Counted from the stretch's first letter, positions 49,240 to 58,685 are shown. The stretch is 64,000 nucleotides of DNA from SAR202 cluster bacterium bin22 (GCA_002238505.1 MPMM01000018.1:1-64000); one strand, 5' to 3'. Program-made: numbers and translations. Notes: generated from the letters alone by a model not told the origin.

Positions 49240-50235
49240 TCATCGTCCCTCCCGGTAATACCTGGCCACCGCGCCCCGGTCAGCCGACTGGCGTTCCGTA
49301 TACCGGGCCGGCATCGTGGAACTCTTCCACCGGCCCGCCGTCATCAGCGCCGGCAATTCCACGCCGCTCTTCACCAGGTCCTGGGCCATGCCCACCCGAC
49401 CCGAGTGGCCGCTGAAGCCGTCGCCCAGGCCTGCAGCCCGGGTTGCCGCCTTCACCCGCCGGCCCAGCTGCCGCGGGGAAAGCCCAAACACCGGACCCTT
49501 CGGATCCAGCAGCTCCTCCGCCGGACGGATCGCCCACAGGGCTCCCGCAGCCTCCTGGCCGATGTAGAGCACCACGCCCTCGGCGCCGGGGTCCGTCTTC
49601 GACCGGCGCACCTGCAGGAGAGCGGACCCGTCCCCGCGGAACTCCAGGTCGCCCCAGATGAGCGCCGCTGCCTCCGACCGGCGCAACAGCCCATCCCTCA
49701 GGATCGACAGCAGTGCCACGTCCACCAGGGCCCGCCAGGACGCCCTCTCCGCCGATTCCTGGCCCTTCTCCCCCTGCCCCAGCTGGCGCCGGTGGCCGGC
49801 GGTGGCTTTCACCGCGGCCAGGGACTCGGCCGTTAAGGGCCTGGCCTGCTTCTGGGCCCTGCCGTGGGCCCGCGAGATCCCCTGCAGGATGCGCCGGACC
49901 CCCTCATTGTCGGTGGGGTCCTCGTGACCGGTCGCCTTATGCACAGCCGCCAGGGCGGCCCGGTGAAGACGCACGGTGGCCACGGAGACCTTTCGCTCCT
50001 CGGCCAGGTGGCTGAGGTAACCGGCCACCAGGGCCGGCGTCGCCGGCAGCGCCAGCACGGCGCGGGCCTGGGCCCACTTCTCGAAACTGCGCCACGCAGA
50101 GGAGTAGGCCGCCCGGGTGCCGGCCGACACGCTGCGGTCCAGGAGTTCCTGGAGGCGCCGGACATCCTCGGAGTTCAGGCCCTGATGGGCCGGGGCGGGA
50201 GCTGCCGAAACCGGGACCGGAAACATCGTCATCAC
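49240..50235 (-). CDS. Tyrosine recombinase/integrase
   Basis: LRDGLLRRSEAAALIWGDL; GHSGRVGMAQDLVKSGVELPALMTAGRWKSSTMPARYTERQ. Confidence 0.9.
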   Translation of the reverse strand: MMTMFPVPVSAAPAPAHQGLNSEDVRRLQELLDRSVSAGTRAAYSSAWRSFEKWAQARAVLALPATPALVAGYLSHLAEERKVSVATVRLHRAALAAVHKATGHEDPTDNEGVRRILQGISRAHGRAQKQARPLTAESLAAVKATAGHRRQLGQGEKGQESAERASWRALVDVALLSILRDGLLRRSEAAALIWGDLEFRGDGSALLQVRRSKTDPGAEGVVLYIGQEAAGALWAIRPAEELLDPKGPVFGLSPRQLGRRVKAATRAAGLGDGFSGHSGRVGMAQDLVKSGVELPALMTAGRWKSSTMPARYTERQSADRGAVARYYREGR

Positions 50236-50383
50236 ATCACCTCCGCGAGACCATCACATGTCCTTTAACGCGAATTAAGGGACACGTGAGACCTCCCCAT
50301 TCTACCCTTTGACCAGGCCGCTCCAGAAGAGGAAAATATCAGTAACAGACCGGGCCCAACAGAAAGGTTAAGGAGACAATCAG

Positions 50384-50623
50384 ATGTTCACCTGGGAAGA
50401 CTGCCCTGCAGTGGAACAGGTCCCCGGCAAAGTCAGCGGCGCCTGGGTCTTCGCCAATACCAGGGTGCCCCTCTCCCACCTGTTCGCCAACCTGGAGGCC
50501 GGGGCCACCATCGAGGAATTCCTCGACTGGTTCGAGGGCGTAGAAGACTGGCAGGTCCGGGCTGTACTGAAGCACCTGGAAGCCAGCCTGCTCCAGGACC
50601 TGAAACATGAAGCTGCTGTTTGA
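50384..50623 (+). CDS. DUF433-family antitoxin
   Basis: Differs from the 4230..4469 product at about 3 of 79 residues. Confidence 0.8.
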   Translation: MFTWEDCPAVEQVPGKVSGAWVFANTRVPLSHLFANLEAGATIEEFLDWFEGVEDWQVRAVLKHLEASLLQDLKHEAAV

Positions 50624-50942
50624 CAACGGCGCCCCGGCCCCGCTGCGCCGGCGCCTGGGCGACCACATAATCCACACCGCCGCCAGGATGGGCTGGGCGA
50701 ATCTCAGGAACGGAGACATGCTGGACAGGGCCGGGGAAAATGGCTGCGAGGTGCTGTTTACCACGGAGCAGAGCATCCGGTACCAGCAGAACCTTACTGG
50801 AAGGACCATTGGCATAGTAGTCTTGATGAATCCACGGTGGCCTTTCGTCCGACTATGCACCGTGGAGATCCGCGATGCGCTCTACACCGTCCACGCCGGA
50901 GAAGTCGTGGAAGTCCCTATCCCCACTGGCAGAGGTCGTTAA
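50607..50942 (+). CDS. DUF5615-family PIN-like toxin
   Basis: Differs from the 3911..4246 product at about 8 of 111 residues. Confidence 0.8.
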   Translation: MKLLFDNGAPAPLRRRLGDHIIHTAARMGWANLRNGDMLDRAGENGCEVLFTTEQSIRYQQNLTGRTIGIVVLMNPRWPFVRLCTVEIRDALYTVHAGEVVEVPIPTGRGR

Positions 50943-51489
50943 AGCCGGGAGGTGCCATGACCCCCACGAAGAGTAGCTCCTGACCAAATAACTCACCCAC
51001 CTCAACGTCCTGGGAGAGGACGGCGACTTCGCCGACTTCTAGGAGTGGTACCAGCTGGTCCGCTACGCCAACGGTGACAGCGCCCGCGGAACGTGGAAGA
51101 GGCGGCCGTGCTGCGCTACAAGGACGTCTTGGAGACAGCCCGAGTCTTCAACCAGCTCCGCGATAACATGGCACAGGAGTAACGCCAGTCCGGTAGAGGT
51201 GGTCACGTCCGCGGACGACGTGACCTCGACGCGATCATGACCAATTCCATGCCGCTCCGCAGGCCCGTTGGCCAGCGCCATCCAGAAAACCACAGCCAGA
51301 AAAGCCGCATCAGGGACCAACAGAGACCGAAGCCTCCGAGTGGGCTTCCTGGTCTCCCCAAAACGGGCTCACCTGCTTCTTGTGGCCGCTGCGACCAGGC
51401 TGCGCAACAATTGCCATTATCACGCATGCTGGCCAGCAGCCGCGTGGGGTTGGCAGCACCCCGGTTGTAAGAACCAAGAAAGGAGAAAC

Positions 51490-51921
51490 ATGCCGCTTTT
51501 GAACTACACCACCAGGGTGCCAGCCGAACAGACCGTAATGGAAATTACACAGCTGTTGGTTAAGTACGGGGCGACCGACATTATCACTTCCTACGGTGAG
51601 GACGGTCAGCCCCGTGGCTTGAAGTGGCGCCTGACCACTCCTCACGGACCCCTGGCGTTTGCACTGCCCTGCAACGTCCCTCAAGTATTCCATTTGCTCA
51701 CCCAGGACAGGATTCAGGTACGTGACGTAGAGGCCCGCCGGAAGCAGGCCACCCGGGTGGCCTGGCGCATCCTGAAGGATTGGATCGAAGCTCAGCTCGC
51801 GCTGCTGGATACCGGCATGGTGGAGCTGGAGGAAATATTCCTGCCCTATATGCTCCAGGGCGACCAGACGCTTTACCAGGCGCTCCAGGCGGGCAATTTC
51901 AAGGCTCTCCAGAGCGGTTAG
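51490..51921 (+). CDS. Hypothetical protein upstream of tyrosine recombinase
   Basis: 143 aa from ATG 51490 after aaggagaaac. Confidence 0.6.
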   Translation: MPLLNYTTRVPAEQTVMEITQLLVKYGATDIITSYGEDGQPRGLKWRLTTPHGPLAFALPCNVPQVFHLLTQDRIQVRDVEARRKQATRVAWRILKDWIEAQLALLDTGMVELEEIFLPYMLQGDQTLYQALQAGNFKALQSG

Positions 51922-51973
51922 GCGCCCTGCCCTCACAGCCCCCGCTCTGGAAACTCTTCCACCAGGTGTAAAC

Positions 51974-52936
51974 ATGACCATTCAACCGTACGGAGAGACA
52001 TCCGGACCACCGGCGCCCGCCACCCTCACGGCCCAGGACCAGCGCCGGATCCAGGATGCCCTGGACAGCTCCACGTCGGCCAACACCCGCCGTGCCTACA
52101 ACCAGGCCTGGCTGCGCTTTGAGGCCTGGGCGAGGGAGCGTGGGGCCTCCCACCCTCTGCCGGCGTCGCCCGAGCTGGTGGCCGCGTTCCTGGCGGAGCT
52201 GGCCGAGGCGGGCAAGTCGGTGGCCACCCTCCGGCTCGCCAAGTCCGCCCTGGCGGAGGTCCACCGGTCGACCGGTAACCAGGACCCCACCGACAACGAG
52301 GGGGTGAGGAAGGTCATGGCCGGCATTGCCCGGGTCAACGGCCGTCCCCAGCGTCAGGCGAAGCCGCTAACCGAGACAGCCCTGGCCGCGGTGAAGGCCA
52401 CGGCCATGCAGCCCAGGAGACACCAGGGCAGGGCCGTCAGGGCGGAGAACGCCTGGGCTGCCCGACGTCGGGGCCAGGTGGACGTCGCCCTGCTGTCCGT
52501 TCTCCGGGATGGATTGCTCCGCAGGTCGGAGGCCTCGGAACTCCGGTGGGGCGACGTGGAGGTGCAGGAAGACGGCTCGGCACGGCTCCACGTGCGTCGG
52601 TCCAAGACGTACCCGGAGGCCGCGGCGGCTCTGGTGGCAATTATGCCGGAGGGGTTCGCGGTAGTGGACCCGTCAACGCCGGTGTTCGGGCTGTCGGCCA
52701 GCCAGATCGGCCGGAGGGTGAACGCCGCGGCGAAGGCCGCGGGCCTGGGCGAAGGGTTCACCGGCCACAGCGGCCGCGTGGGCATGGCCCAGGACCTGGC
52801 GGCCGCGGGGGTGGAGCTCCCGGCGCTGATGACCGCAGGCAGGTGGAAGAGCTCGAAAATGCCGGCACGGTACACCGAGGGCCAAGCTGCGGGCCGGGGC
52901 GCTGTGGCAAGGTATTACCAGGAAAGGAGGGGTTAA
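51974..52936 (+). CDS. Tyrosine recombinase/integrase, paralogue of 49240..50235
   Basis: LRDGLLRRSEASELRWGDVEV; GHSGRVGMAQDLAAAGVELPALMTAGRWKSSKMPARYTEGQ. Confidence 0.9.
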   Translation: MTIQPYGETSGPPAPATLTAQDQRRIQDALDSSTSANTRRAYNQAWLRFEAWARERGASHPLPASPELVAAFLAELAEAGKSVATLRLAKSALAEVHRSTGNQDPTDNEGVRKVMAGIARVNGRPQRQAKPLTETALAAVKATAMQPRRHQGRAVRAENAWAARRRGQVDVALLSVLRDGLLRRSEASELRWGDVEVQEDGSARLHVRRSKTYPEAAAALVAIMPEGFAVVDPSTPVFGLSASQIGRRVNAAAKAAGLGEGFTGHSGRVGMAQDLAAAGVELPALMTAGRWKSSKMPARYTEGQAAGRGAVARYYQERRG

Positions 52937-54000
52937 GCCCCGTCCCAGCATCCAATGCCAGGAATCCGCACGGCTTTGGTCGTCAGGAACGTAGATGCTA
53001 TTTGAGCGCCGTGCTGAGCCATCGCGCTGGCGGCCTCTCCTGGCAGGATCACCTTGGCTTTGCTCCAGTCATCAAGGTAGATCTTTCCACCAGACGGGGG
53101 GTCGAGCCGGGTAATTCTATCTCTTCCGATCAGCAGACCGGCTTGCCCCAAAGCGTTCATTGATTGGAAATGCATGGCGGCAAATATGATACTTGTCCAC
53201 GCGAGCTTTCCCCCTAACCACCTTTGCAACCGGTTAATGGTATAAGGGTCTTCGCCGCACCCTATGCTGAGGATAGAGATGTCGTTTCTATCAGTCGTGA
53301 AGCTGGACAAGGCTTCCACCAATCCGACCATGATCGGATTGTTAGCCCATACACCTCCATCGGCGAAGATATAGCCGTCCTCTACCGGCCTGAGATACGT
53401 TGAAGCAGCGGCCGTAGCAGCCGCTACCTTCGCCATGTCTTCGTCGCCGTCTTTCTTATAGTCAGGGTGGTGTGGGGTCTTGAAGACGTATACGTCGCCG
53501 TATTTCCAATCCAGTGAAGGGATGCAAAGGCGCACCTGCGCATCGCGCAGCTTGGCAGTCCCGAGAACCTCCTCCAGTATTTGGTCCAGGGCCTTCCGTC
53601 CATAGGCATGAAAAACATATTGACGGAGTTTTCGCAATGCTCTCCGTTCAGGCGGGAAGATTTCTCTCCCCCGAGTGATATATAAGTCCAGTAGTTCTCT
53701 GGCAGTCATGCCGGCTGCCAGTCCCAGGGCCAGGATTCCCCCGGTTGAGGTGCCGGTTATCAGATCGAAGTATTCGGCTACCGAATCACCGCCAAGGTAC
53801 GTGCTCTCCAGGTCAGCGAGTATTACCGCGGGAAAAATCCCCCTGATGCCACCTCCGTCCAGGGATAGAATGCGGAACGGCTGGTCCGACTCCCAGTCCA
53901 GCCGTTCGCGCCTCCGACGCAGGATACCGTCCGATCTCCTCGGTGGGTTGTTGGTTTCAGTCATCCGCTCCTCCGCGCCCCAGCGGTAGGTTGTATCCAT
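52933..54000 (-). CDS. Patatin-like phospholipase (CapV-type CBASS effector)
   Basis: ILSLDGGGIRGIFPAVILADLE; GTSTGGILALGLA; FADGGVWANNPIMVGLVEAL. Confidence 0.9.
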   Translation of the reverse strand: MDTTYRWGAEERMTETNNPPRRSDGILRRRRERLDWESDQPFRILSLDGGGIRGIFPAVILADLESTYLGGDSVAEYFDLITGTSTGGILALGLAAGMTARELLDLYITRGREIFPPERRALRKLRQYVFHAYGRKALDQILEEVLGTAKLRDAQVRLCIPSLDWKYGDVYVFKTPHHPDYKKDGDEDMAKVAAATAAASTYLRPVEDGYIFADGGVWANNPIMVGLVEALSSFTTDRNDISILSIGCGEDPYTINRLQRWLGGKLAWTSIIFAAMHFQSMNALGQAGLLIGRDRITRLDPPSGGKIYLDDWSKAKVILPGEAASAMAQHGAQIASTFLTTKAVRIPGIGCWDGA

Positions 54001-54054
54001 TAGGTAAGGGGCGCCCGCCGGTAGCTTGGGCTATTTGGCGGGCGTGAACAGGGT

Positions 54055-55785
54055 TTATTTCTGATAAGAAGTACCACTTGTGCCCTGCTCCACTTCCGCT
54101 AAGTGGCACCTCTTAAACTTTGCCCCACTGCCGCAGGGACAAGGCTGGTTCCGGCCGGTCTTCCGCATGCTCTGCAATTCTCCCAAGTACTGCCGGTAAG
54201 CCTCTCTGGGAGAGTGCGGATATTCTTTCCACAAATCGTCCTTTGCCGCTGCAAGCCCGAACCGGTCTACGTATGCCACCCGGTAGAAGAAGGGAACCAC
54301 TAATTCCCTGATGAATCTGACTATTTCAATTTTTGAACCTGTTGCTGCCTGGATTCCCAGGCAGCAACGGTTTTCGGAAAGACCCGGGTAACAGTGCATA
54401 TCAGCTATATCAGCTATTTGGCGCTGTTCCATGATCTGCTGTATCCGGCCACCGGTCTCGATGACCGGTGGCCAAGGGTTGAAGGCCGAGGGCTGGAAGT
54501 CCAGGCGGATTTCTATTTCAAAAGTGTCGTGGATGGCCTTGCTGTTTCCTGGTTCGGTTGGTTCCGGAAGGGGTGTTAGCCATCCGCTATCTTTGTCAAA
54601 CTCAGCGGAGAATTCCAGTGTTCCGATGATTCGACAGCCCTTGGCATCGTAGGACAGCCCGGGCTGTTCCAGCGTGATCCTCTGAACGTCTTCGTCCGAA
54701 AGGGTAATGGTTACAGGTTCCAGGACACGGGCCTCCGGTATCTGGGCGCCCGCGTATGGTCCCCTTGGGCGCACGGGTGCAGCAGCAGGGGCCGTCAGTA
54801 GCGGCCGATTACTCCCTTGGCCACCGGAAGGCCGGCCGGGTGAGTTCCCACTGCCCCCACCGTTGCCGCCACTATTGCCATTTCCGCCGCCAGATGACCC
54901 CTTTCCGAAGTCATCACCGAAGAGTTCTTGCCACAGTTTGATCGCCTTCTCGCTGGACGGTTCGTCCTTCGCCTTTCTCGCCGTTTGCGCGTAGGAATGC
55001 ACGCGGTCCCTGAAATTGGCATATTTCTGCTGGTCCCAGTGCCGATTGAAATCTTCCGTAGCCAGAACCGGATTCTTGACCTTCGGCATGTTGGGATGCT
55101 GCTGCAGGTAATTGTCCATGCGGGTGAGGACGGTAACCAGAGTATCAGCATTGGTGCTCACTGATCCCTCACCCTCATCTGACGCCTTAATGGTGTTGCC
55201 GATAAGGGTGGTCAGCAGGATCGACTTGGCGGTGAAGCTGTTCTTGTGGTCACGGAGGTATTTGAGCAACCTGATTACCCGCTTCAGGTTGCCGCCGGTG
55301 ATTCGATTCTTCTCGTTTATCCAGTCCCTGTACCCGACACCGTCAGTTTGCTCGAATTTGTTGTCATTCCGGTTGCAGACGTAATGCTTGCCCTTGATCG
55401 TCACCCGCGGGACCACGTCCAGATGAAAATCTCCGGCATAGTCAACCGTCACGCACCTGGTCTTCAGCCTTAGCTTGTCGGCGTACGTCTTGTTGGCCGC
55501 CAGGGTGCGCCTGACCTCGAGGACGTAGTCTTTGGGTTCCCACTCAGAGTTCGGGTTCATCACGATCTGGATGTCAGCATCGTACTCATCATTGTCATCC
55601 ACGGGCTTGATGAGAGTCCCGAAGGCGTAGGACCCCTGCGGTTCCATATTCTGGTAGCCTTTCAGGTGCTCCTTGAGATGGCCGTTCACACCCCTGACTC
55701 CGCTTCTTAGCCTGTCCAGCCTGGTATCGTTGAGGTTAACGTGGTCCCTGAGAAAGTCCTGGAATTCCTTGTTGTTCTTGGTCAT
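54055..55785 (-). CDS. CBASS CD-NTase fused via Gly-rich linker to an E2-like domain plus SEC-C zinc motif
   Basis: GSYAFGTLIKPVDDNDEYDADIQIVM and FHLDVVPRV; linker GKGSSGGGNGNSGGNGGGSGNSPG; FEIEIRLDFQPSAFNPWPPVIETGGRI...HCYPGLSENRCCLGI...; C-terminal RNQPCPCGSGAKFKRCH. Confidence 0.8.
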   Translation of the reverse strand: MTKNNKEFQDFLRDHVNLNDTRLDRLRSGVRGVNGHLKEHLKGYQNMEPQGSYAFGTLIKPVDDNDEYDADIQIVMNPNSEWEPKDYVLEVRRTLAANKTYADKLRLKTRCVTVDYAGDFHLDVVPRVTIKGKHYVCNRNDNKFEQTDGVGYRDWINEKNRITGGNLKRVIRLLKYLRDHKNSFTAKSILLTTLIGNTIKASDEGEGSVSTNADTLVTVLTRMDNYLQQHPNMPKVKNPVLATEDFNRHWDQQKYANFRDRVHSYAQTARKAKDEPSSEKAIKLWQELFGDDFGKGSSGGGNGNSGGNGGGSGNSPGRPSGGQGSNRPLLTAPAAAPVRPRGPYAGAQIPEARVLEPVTITLSDEDVQRITLEQPGLSYDAKGCRIIGTLEFSAEFDKDSGWLTPLPEPTEPGNSKAIHDTFEIEIRLDFQPSAFNPWPPVIETGGRIQQIMEQRQIADIADMHCYPGLSENRCCLGIQAATGSKIEIVRFIRELVVPFFYRVAYVDRFGLAAAKDDLWKEYPHSPREAYRQYLGELQSMRKTGRNQPCPCGSGAKFKRCHLAEVEQGTSGTSYQK

Positions 55786-55811
55786 CCCTGACCCCCTTCG
55801 TAAAAATAGAG

Positions 55812-55870
55812 CCCTGCAAGGCTCTGTAATATATAGTTTACTCCCTGCAAGCGGGTCTGTATAGTTTTAC
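55812..55870. promoter_or_regulatory. Two ~28-30-bp direct repeats upstream of the CBASS operon
   Basis: ccctgcaaggctctgtaatatatagtttac and ccctgcaagcgggtctgtatagttttac, starts 31 bp apart. Confidence 0.55.
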
Positions 55871-55960
55871 TGTACCGTGTCATATATTAGTAATAATCTT
55901 GCCCAGTAGTGCTGCAATAACACTTGCATTGAAAAGTAATTTATTAATATAATTCAACCG

Positions 55961-56557
55961 ATGGTTCGTCTTGCAGAAATAGCTAATATCTCCCTGGGCC
56001 TGCCTAACTCCGGATGGCAGCTGGAAGCAGATTACCGGGGATACGCTGTGCGACTTGTGGAAAGCGGGAGCCTTGGGGATGCCTGTTGGTTGGGCATTGA
56101 CAACCTAAAGGAGGTCGTAGTTCCCAGTTACGAGGCCGCCGATCGATACCTGCTACGGCCCTACGATGTTTTGGTTACTGCTCGCGCCAGCACCGTTCAG
56201 GCTGCGTTGGTGTCGCCAGCAGTATCTCGGACGGTAGCCAGTGTGACTCTGTTGGTGGTGCGGGCCCACGATACCGGATCGGGCATGGAGCATTTCATTT
56301 GGTATTTCCTCACGTCGAGGTGGGGTCAGGCTCAGTTGAAGCGGCGAGTGACGGTCGGCGCGACCTTAACTACATTGTCGGCCGCTGGCCTCGGAGAAGT
56401 TGAGCTGCCTAACCCTTCCCGCGAAGTCCTGCAACGAGTCGCCTCGCTGGTTGAGGCGTCTGACAGCGCATATACCTGGACCCTGGAGGCCGCCCGTCTG
56501 CGGCGGGATACGCTCCGTGATTCGATAATTGGCACGTTGGATTCCACATCACGCTAA
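55961..56557 (+). CDS. HsdS-like single target-recognition-domain (half-S) protein
   Basis: RYLLRPYDVLVTARASTVQAALVS...LKRRVTVGATLTTLSAAGLGEVELPNPSREVLQRVASLVEA. Confidence 0.7.
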   Translation: MVRLAEIANISLGLPNSGWQLEADYRGYAVRLVESGSLGDACWLGIDNLKEVVVPSYEAADRYLLRPYDVLVTARASTVQAALVSPAVSRTVASVTLLVVRAHDTGSGMEHFIWYFLTSRWGQAQLKRRVTVGATLTTLSAAGLGEVELPNPSREVLQRVASLVEASDSAYTWTLEAARLRRDTLRDSIIGTLDSTSR

Positions 56558-56572
56558 TCGCCAGGAGGAACC

Positions 56573-58102
56573 ATGGTGCTCACTACTCAAGAATTGCAGA
56601 CGAAGCTGTGGCAGGCAGCGGATATTCTGCGCGGCCAGATCGACTCAGCGGATTACAAGAATTACATCTTTGCGGTATTGTTCCTCAAGCGGTTATCAGA
56701 CCGTTTCGCCGAAGAGGTCCAGTTGTCGGTGCAAGCCGGAGTGCCCCTGGATGTGGCTATATCAGACATGGATGAGCACCAATTCGCCGTACCCGAAGCT
56801 GCCCAATGGAGCAAGATTTGCGATACCACCATGAACTTGGGCGAGGCGCTAAACGTAGCCAGCAATGCCATTGAGGAAGCAAACGCAGGGAGGTTAGACG
56901 GCATTCTCGCCGCCACCAACTGGAACGATGAAAACAAACTCGGCAGCCCGTCAAACCGGGAAGGTATCATCCGCCGGCTACTCAACCACTTTAGCGACCT
57001 GGATCTCAGCGACGAGAACCTTCGTACCGATACGGGCAGTACTGGCAATGTGCTGGGGGACGCCTACGAGTATCTCATCTATCAGTTTGCCGACGATGCC
57101 GGCAAGCGAGGGGGGGAATTCTATACACCCCGGTCCGTGGTACGCCTCATTGTGGAATTGCTTCAGCCGCAGGAGGGTATGCGGATCTGCGACCCCACTT
57201 TTGGCTCGGCCGGGATGCTCATCTTCACCGCCGATTACGTCAGAGAGAAGGGAGGGAACCCTCAGAACCTGGTGCTCCACGGCCAGGAACGCAACCTCGG
57301 CACCCTGGCTATTGGCAAGCTTAATATGCTTCTCCACGGGCTGCCGGCAGCCCGTCTAGAGGCAGGGGACGTTATAGCAGAGCCAGGGCTGATGGACGAT
57401 GCCGGCCGTCTTTTTTCATATGACCGGGTCATCGCCAATCCGCCGTTCAGTCTCAGCAATTGGGGGTCTGATTTTGCTCCCACCGACCCCCACCACCGCT
57501 TTGATGGGTTCGGGGCTATACCCCCCAGAACCCGCGGAGACTTGGCCTTCCTCTTGCACATGCTCAAGGTAACCAATGCCCAGGGCATGGTTGGAGTCGT
57601 GATGCCCCACGGCATCCTCTTCCGGGGGGGCAGCGAGGGCAAAATACGCCAGCGCATTGTGGAGAACGACCTTTTTGAGGCAATCATTGGTCTGGCGCCT
57701 AATCTCTTTTTTGGAGCCAGCATTCCGGTGGCCATCTGCATCCTGAACAGGGCCAAACCTACTGACCGCAAGGGCAAGGTCATCTTCGTGGATGCTGCCC
57801 AGGAAGGCTATTTCCGATCAGGCACAGCCCAGAACTACATGGACCCTGAGCATATTGAGAAGGTCGTGCGGGCCTACCAGGCTTATGAGGACATAGACCG
57901 GTTCGCTCACGTGGCAGACCTGGAAGAAATCAGAAGCAATGGCTTCAACCTGAACATCAGCCGCTACGTGGACACTACCGTCCCGATAGAGGTGATGCCA
58001 GTGGAGGAGGCCTTGGCCCAACTGCGTGAAGCGGAACGGCAGAGGGATGAAGCGGTTGCCAGAATGGACGAACTCCTGGCCGGAATGGGTTATGCCCGGT
58101 AG
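56573..58102 (+). CDS. hsdM: Type I R-M HsdM N6-adenine methyltransferase
   Basis: LGDAYEYLIYQFADDAGKRGGEFYTPRSVVRLIVELL; CDPTFGSAGML; VIANPPFSLSNWG. Confidence 0.95.
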   Translation: MVLTTQELQTKLWQAADILRGQIDSADYKNYIFAVLFLKRLSDRFAEEVQLSVQAGVPLDVAISDMDEHQFAVPEAAQWSKICDTTMNLGEALNVASNAIEEANAGRLDGILAATNWNDENKLGSPSNREGIIRRLLNHFSDLDLSDENLRTDTGSTGNVLGDAYEYLIYQFADDAGKRGGEFYTPRSVVRLIVELLQPQEGMRICDPTFGSAGMLIFTADYVREKGGNPQNLVLHGQERNLGTLAIGKLNMLLHGLPAARLEAGDVIAEPGLMDDAGRLFSYDRVIANPPFSLSNWGSDFAPTDPHHRFDGFGAIPPRTRGDLAFLLHMLKVTNAQGMVGVVMPHGILFRGGSEGKIRQRIVENDLFEAIIGLAPNLFFGASIPVAICILNRAKPTDRKGKVIFVDAAQEGYFRSGTAQNYMDPEHIEKVVRAYQAYEDIDRFAHVADLEEIRSNGFNLNISRYVDTTVPIEVMPVEEALAQLREAERQRDEAVARMDELLAGMGYAR

Positions 58103-58117
58103 GATGATGGTTGAGCA

Positions 58118-58354
58118 ATGCCTGTTCTATTGAGACAGGGCCCCTACCGCTTTTTCTTCTATTCGGCTGACTGGGTGGAACCTCCCCACGTGCACGTGCA
58201 GAGAGACCGGCAGACCGCCAAGTTCTGGCTGGATCCGATATCGCTGGCGAGCAGCGGAGGCATGAGGAGTACCGAAGTGCGCCGGGTTCAGCGTATGGTA
58301 GAGGAGAACCAGGCTTCATTTTTGAGGGAATGGAATGCACATTTCAGCAACTGA
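58118..58354 (+). CDS. DUF4160-family protein
   Basis: GPYRFFFYSADWVEPPHVHVQRDRQTAKFWLDP. Confidence 0.8.
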   Translation: MPVLLRQGPYRFFFYSADWVEPPHVHVQRDRQTAKFWLDPISLASSGGMRSTEVRRVQRMVEENQASFLREWNAHFSN

Positions 58355-58685
58355 AATTATCGTCCCTGACGCGATAACCATTGAAGTAACGGAAGACACG
58401 CTTACCGCCGACCTTTCCGATGGCCGGACTATCTCGGTCCCGCTGGCCTGGTATCCCCGCTTGGTACACGCCACGCCCGGCGAACGCAACAACTGGGAGC
58501 TGATTGGGACCGGCCAGGGCATCCATTGGCCCGACCTAGATGAAGACCTCAGTATTGAGGGGTTTCTTGCCGGCAGAAAGTCGGGCGAGAGTCCACGTGC
58601 TTTCAAGCGATGGCTGGAGGCCAAGCAGACTGGCCTCCCTGTGAACATCTACGAAATTCAGCCTGACGCCCCTGAAGAAGTCTAA
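58335..58685 (+). CDS. DUF2442-family protein
   Basis: VTEDTLTADLSDGRTISVPLAWYPRLVHATPGERNNWELIGTGQGIHWPDLDEDLSIEGFLAGR. Confidence 0.8.
   Translation: MHISATEIIVPDAITIEVTEDTLTADLSDGRTISVPLAWYPRLVHATPGERNNWELIGTGQGIHWPDLDEDLSIEGFLAGRKSGESPRAFKRWLEAKQTGLPVNIYEIQPDAPEEV

Larger units (their letters stand above)
50273..51069 (+). repeat. 797-bp inverted repeat, right copy; partner 3783..4579 (-)
   Basis: aattaagggacacgtgagac... through both TA genes to ...ctggtccgctacgcc. Confidence 0.85.
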
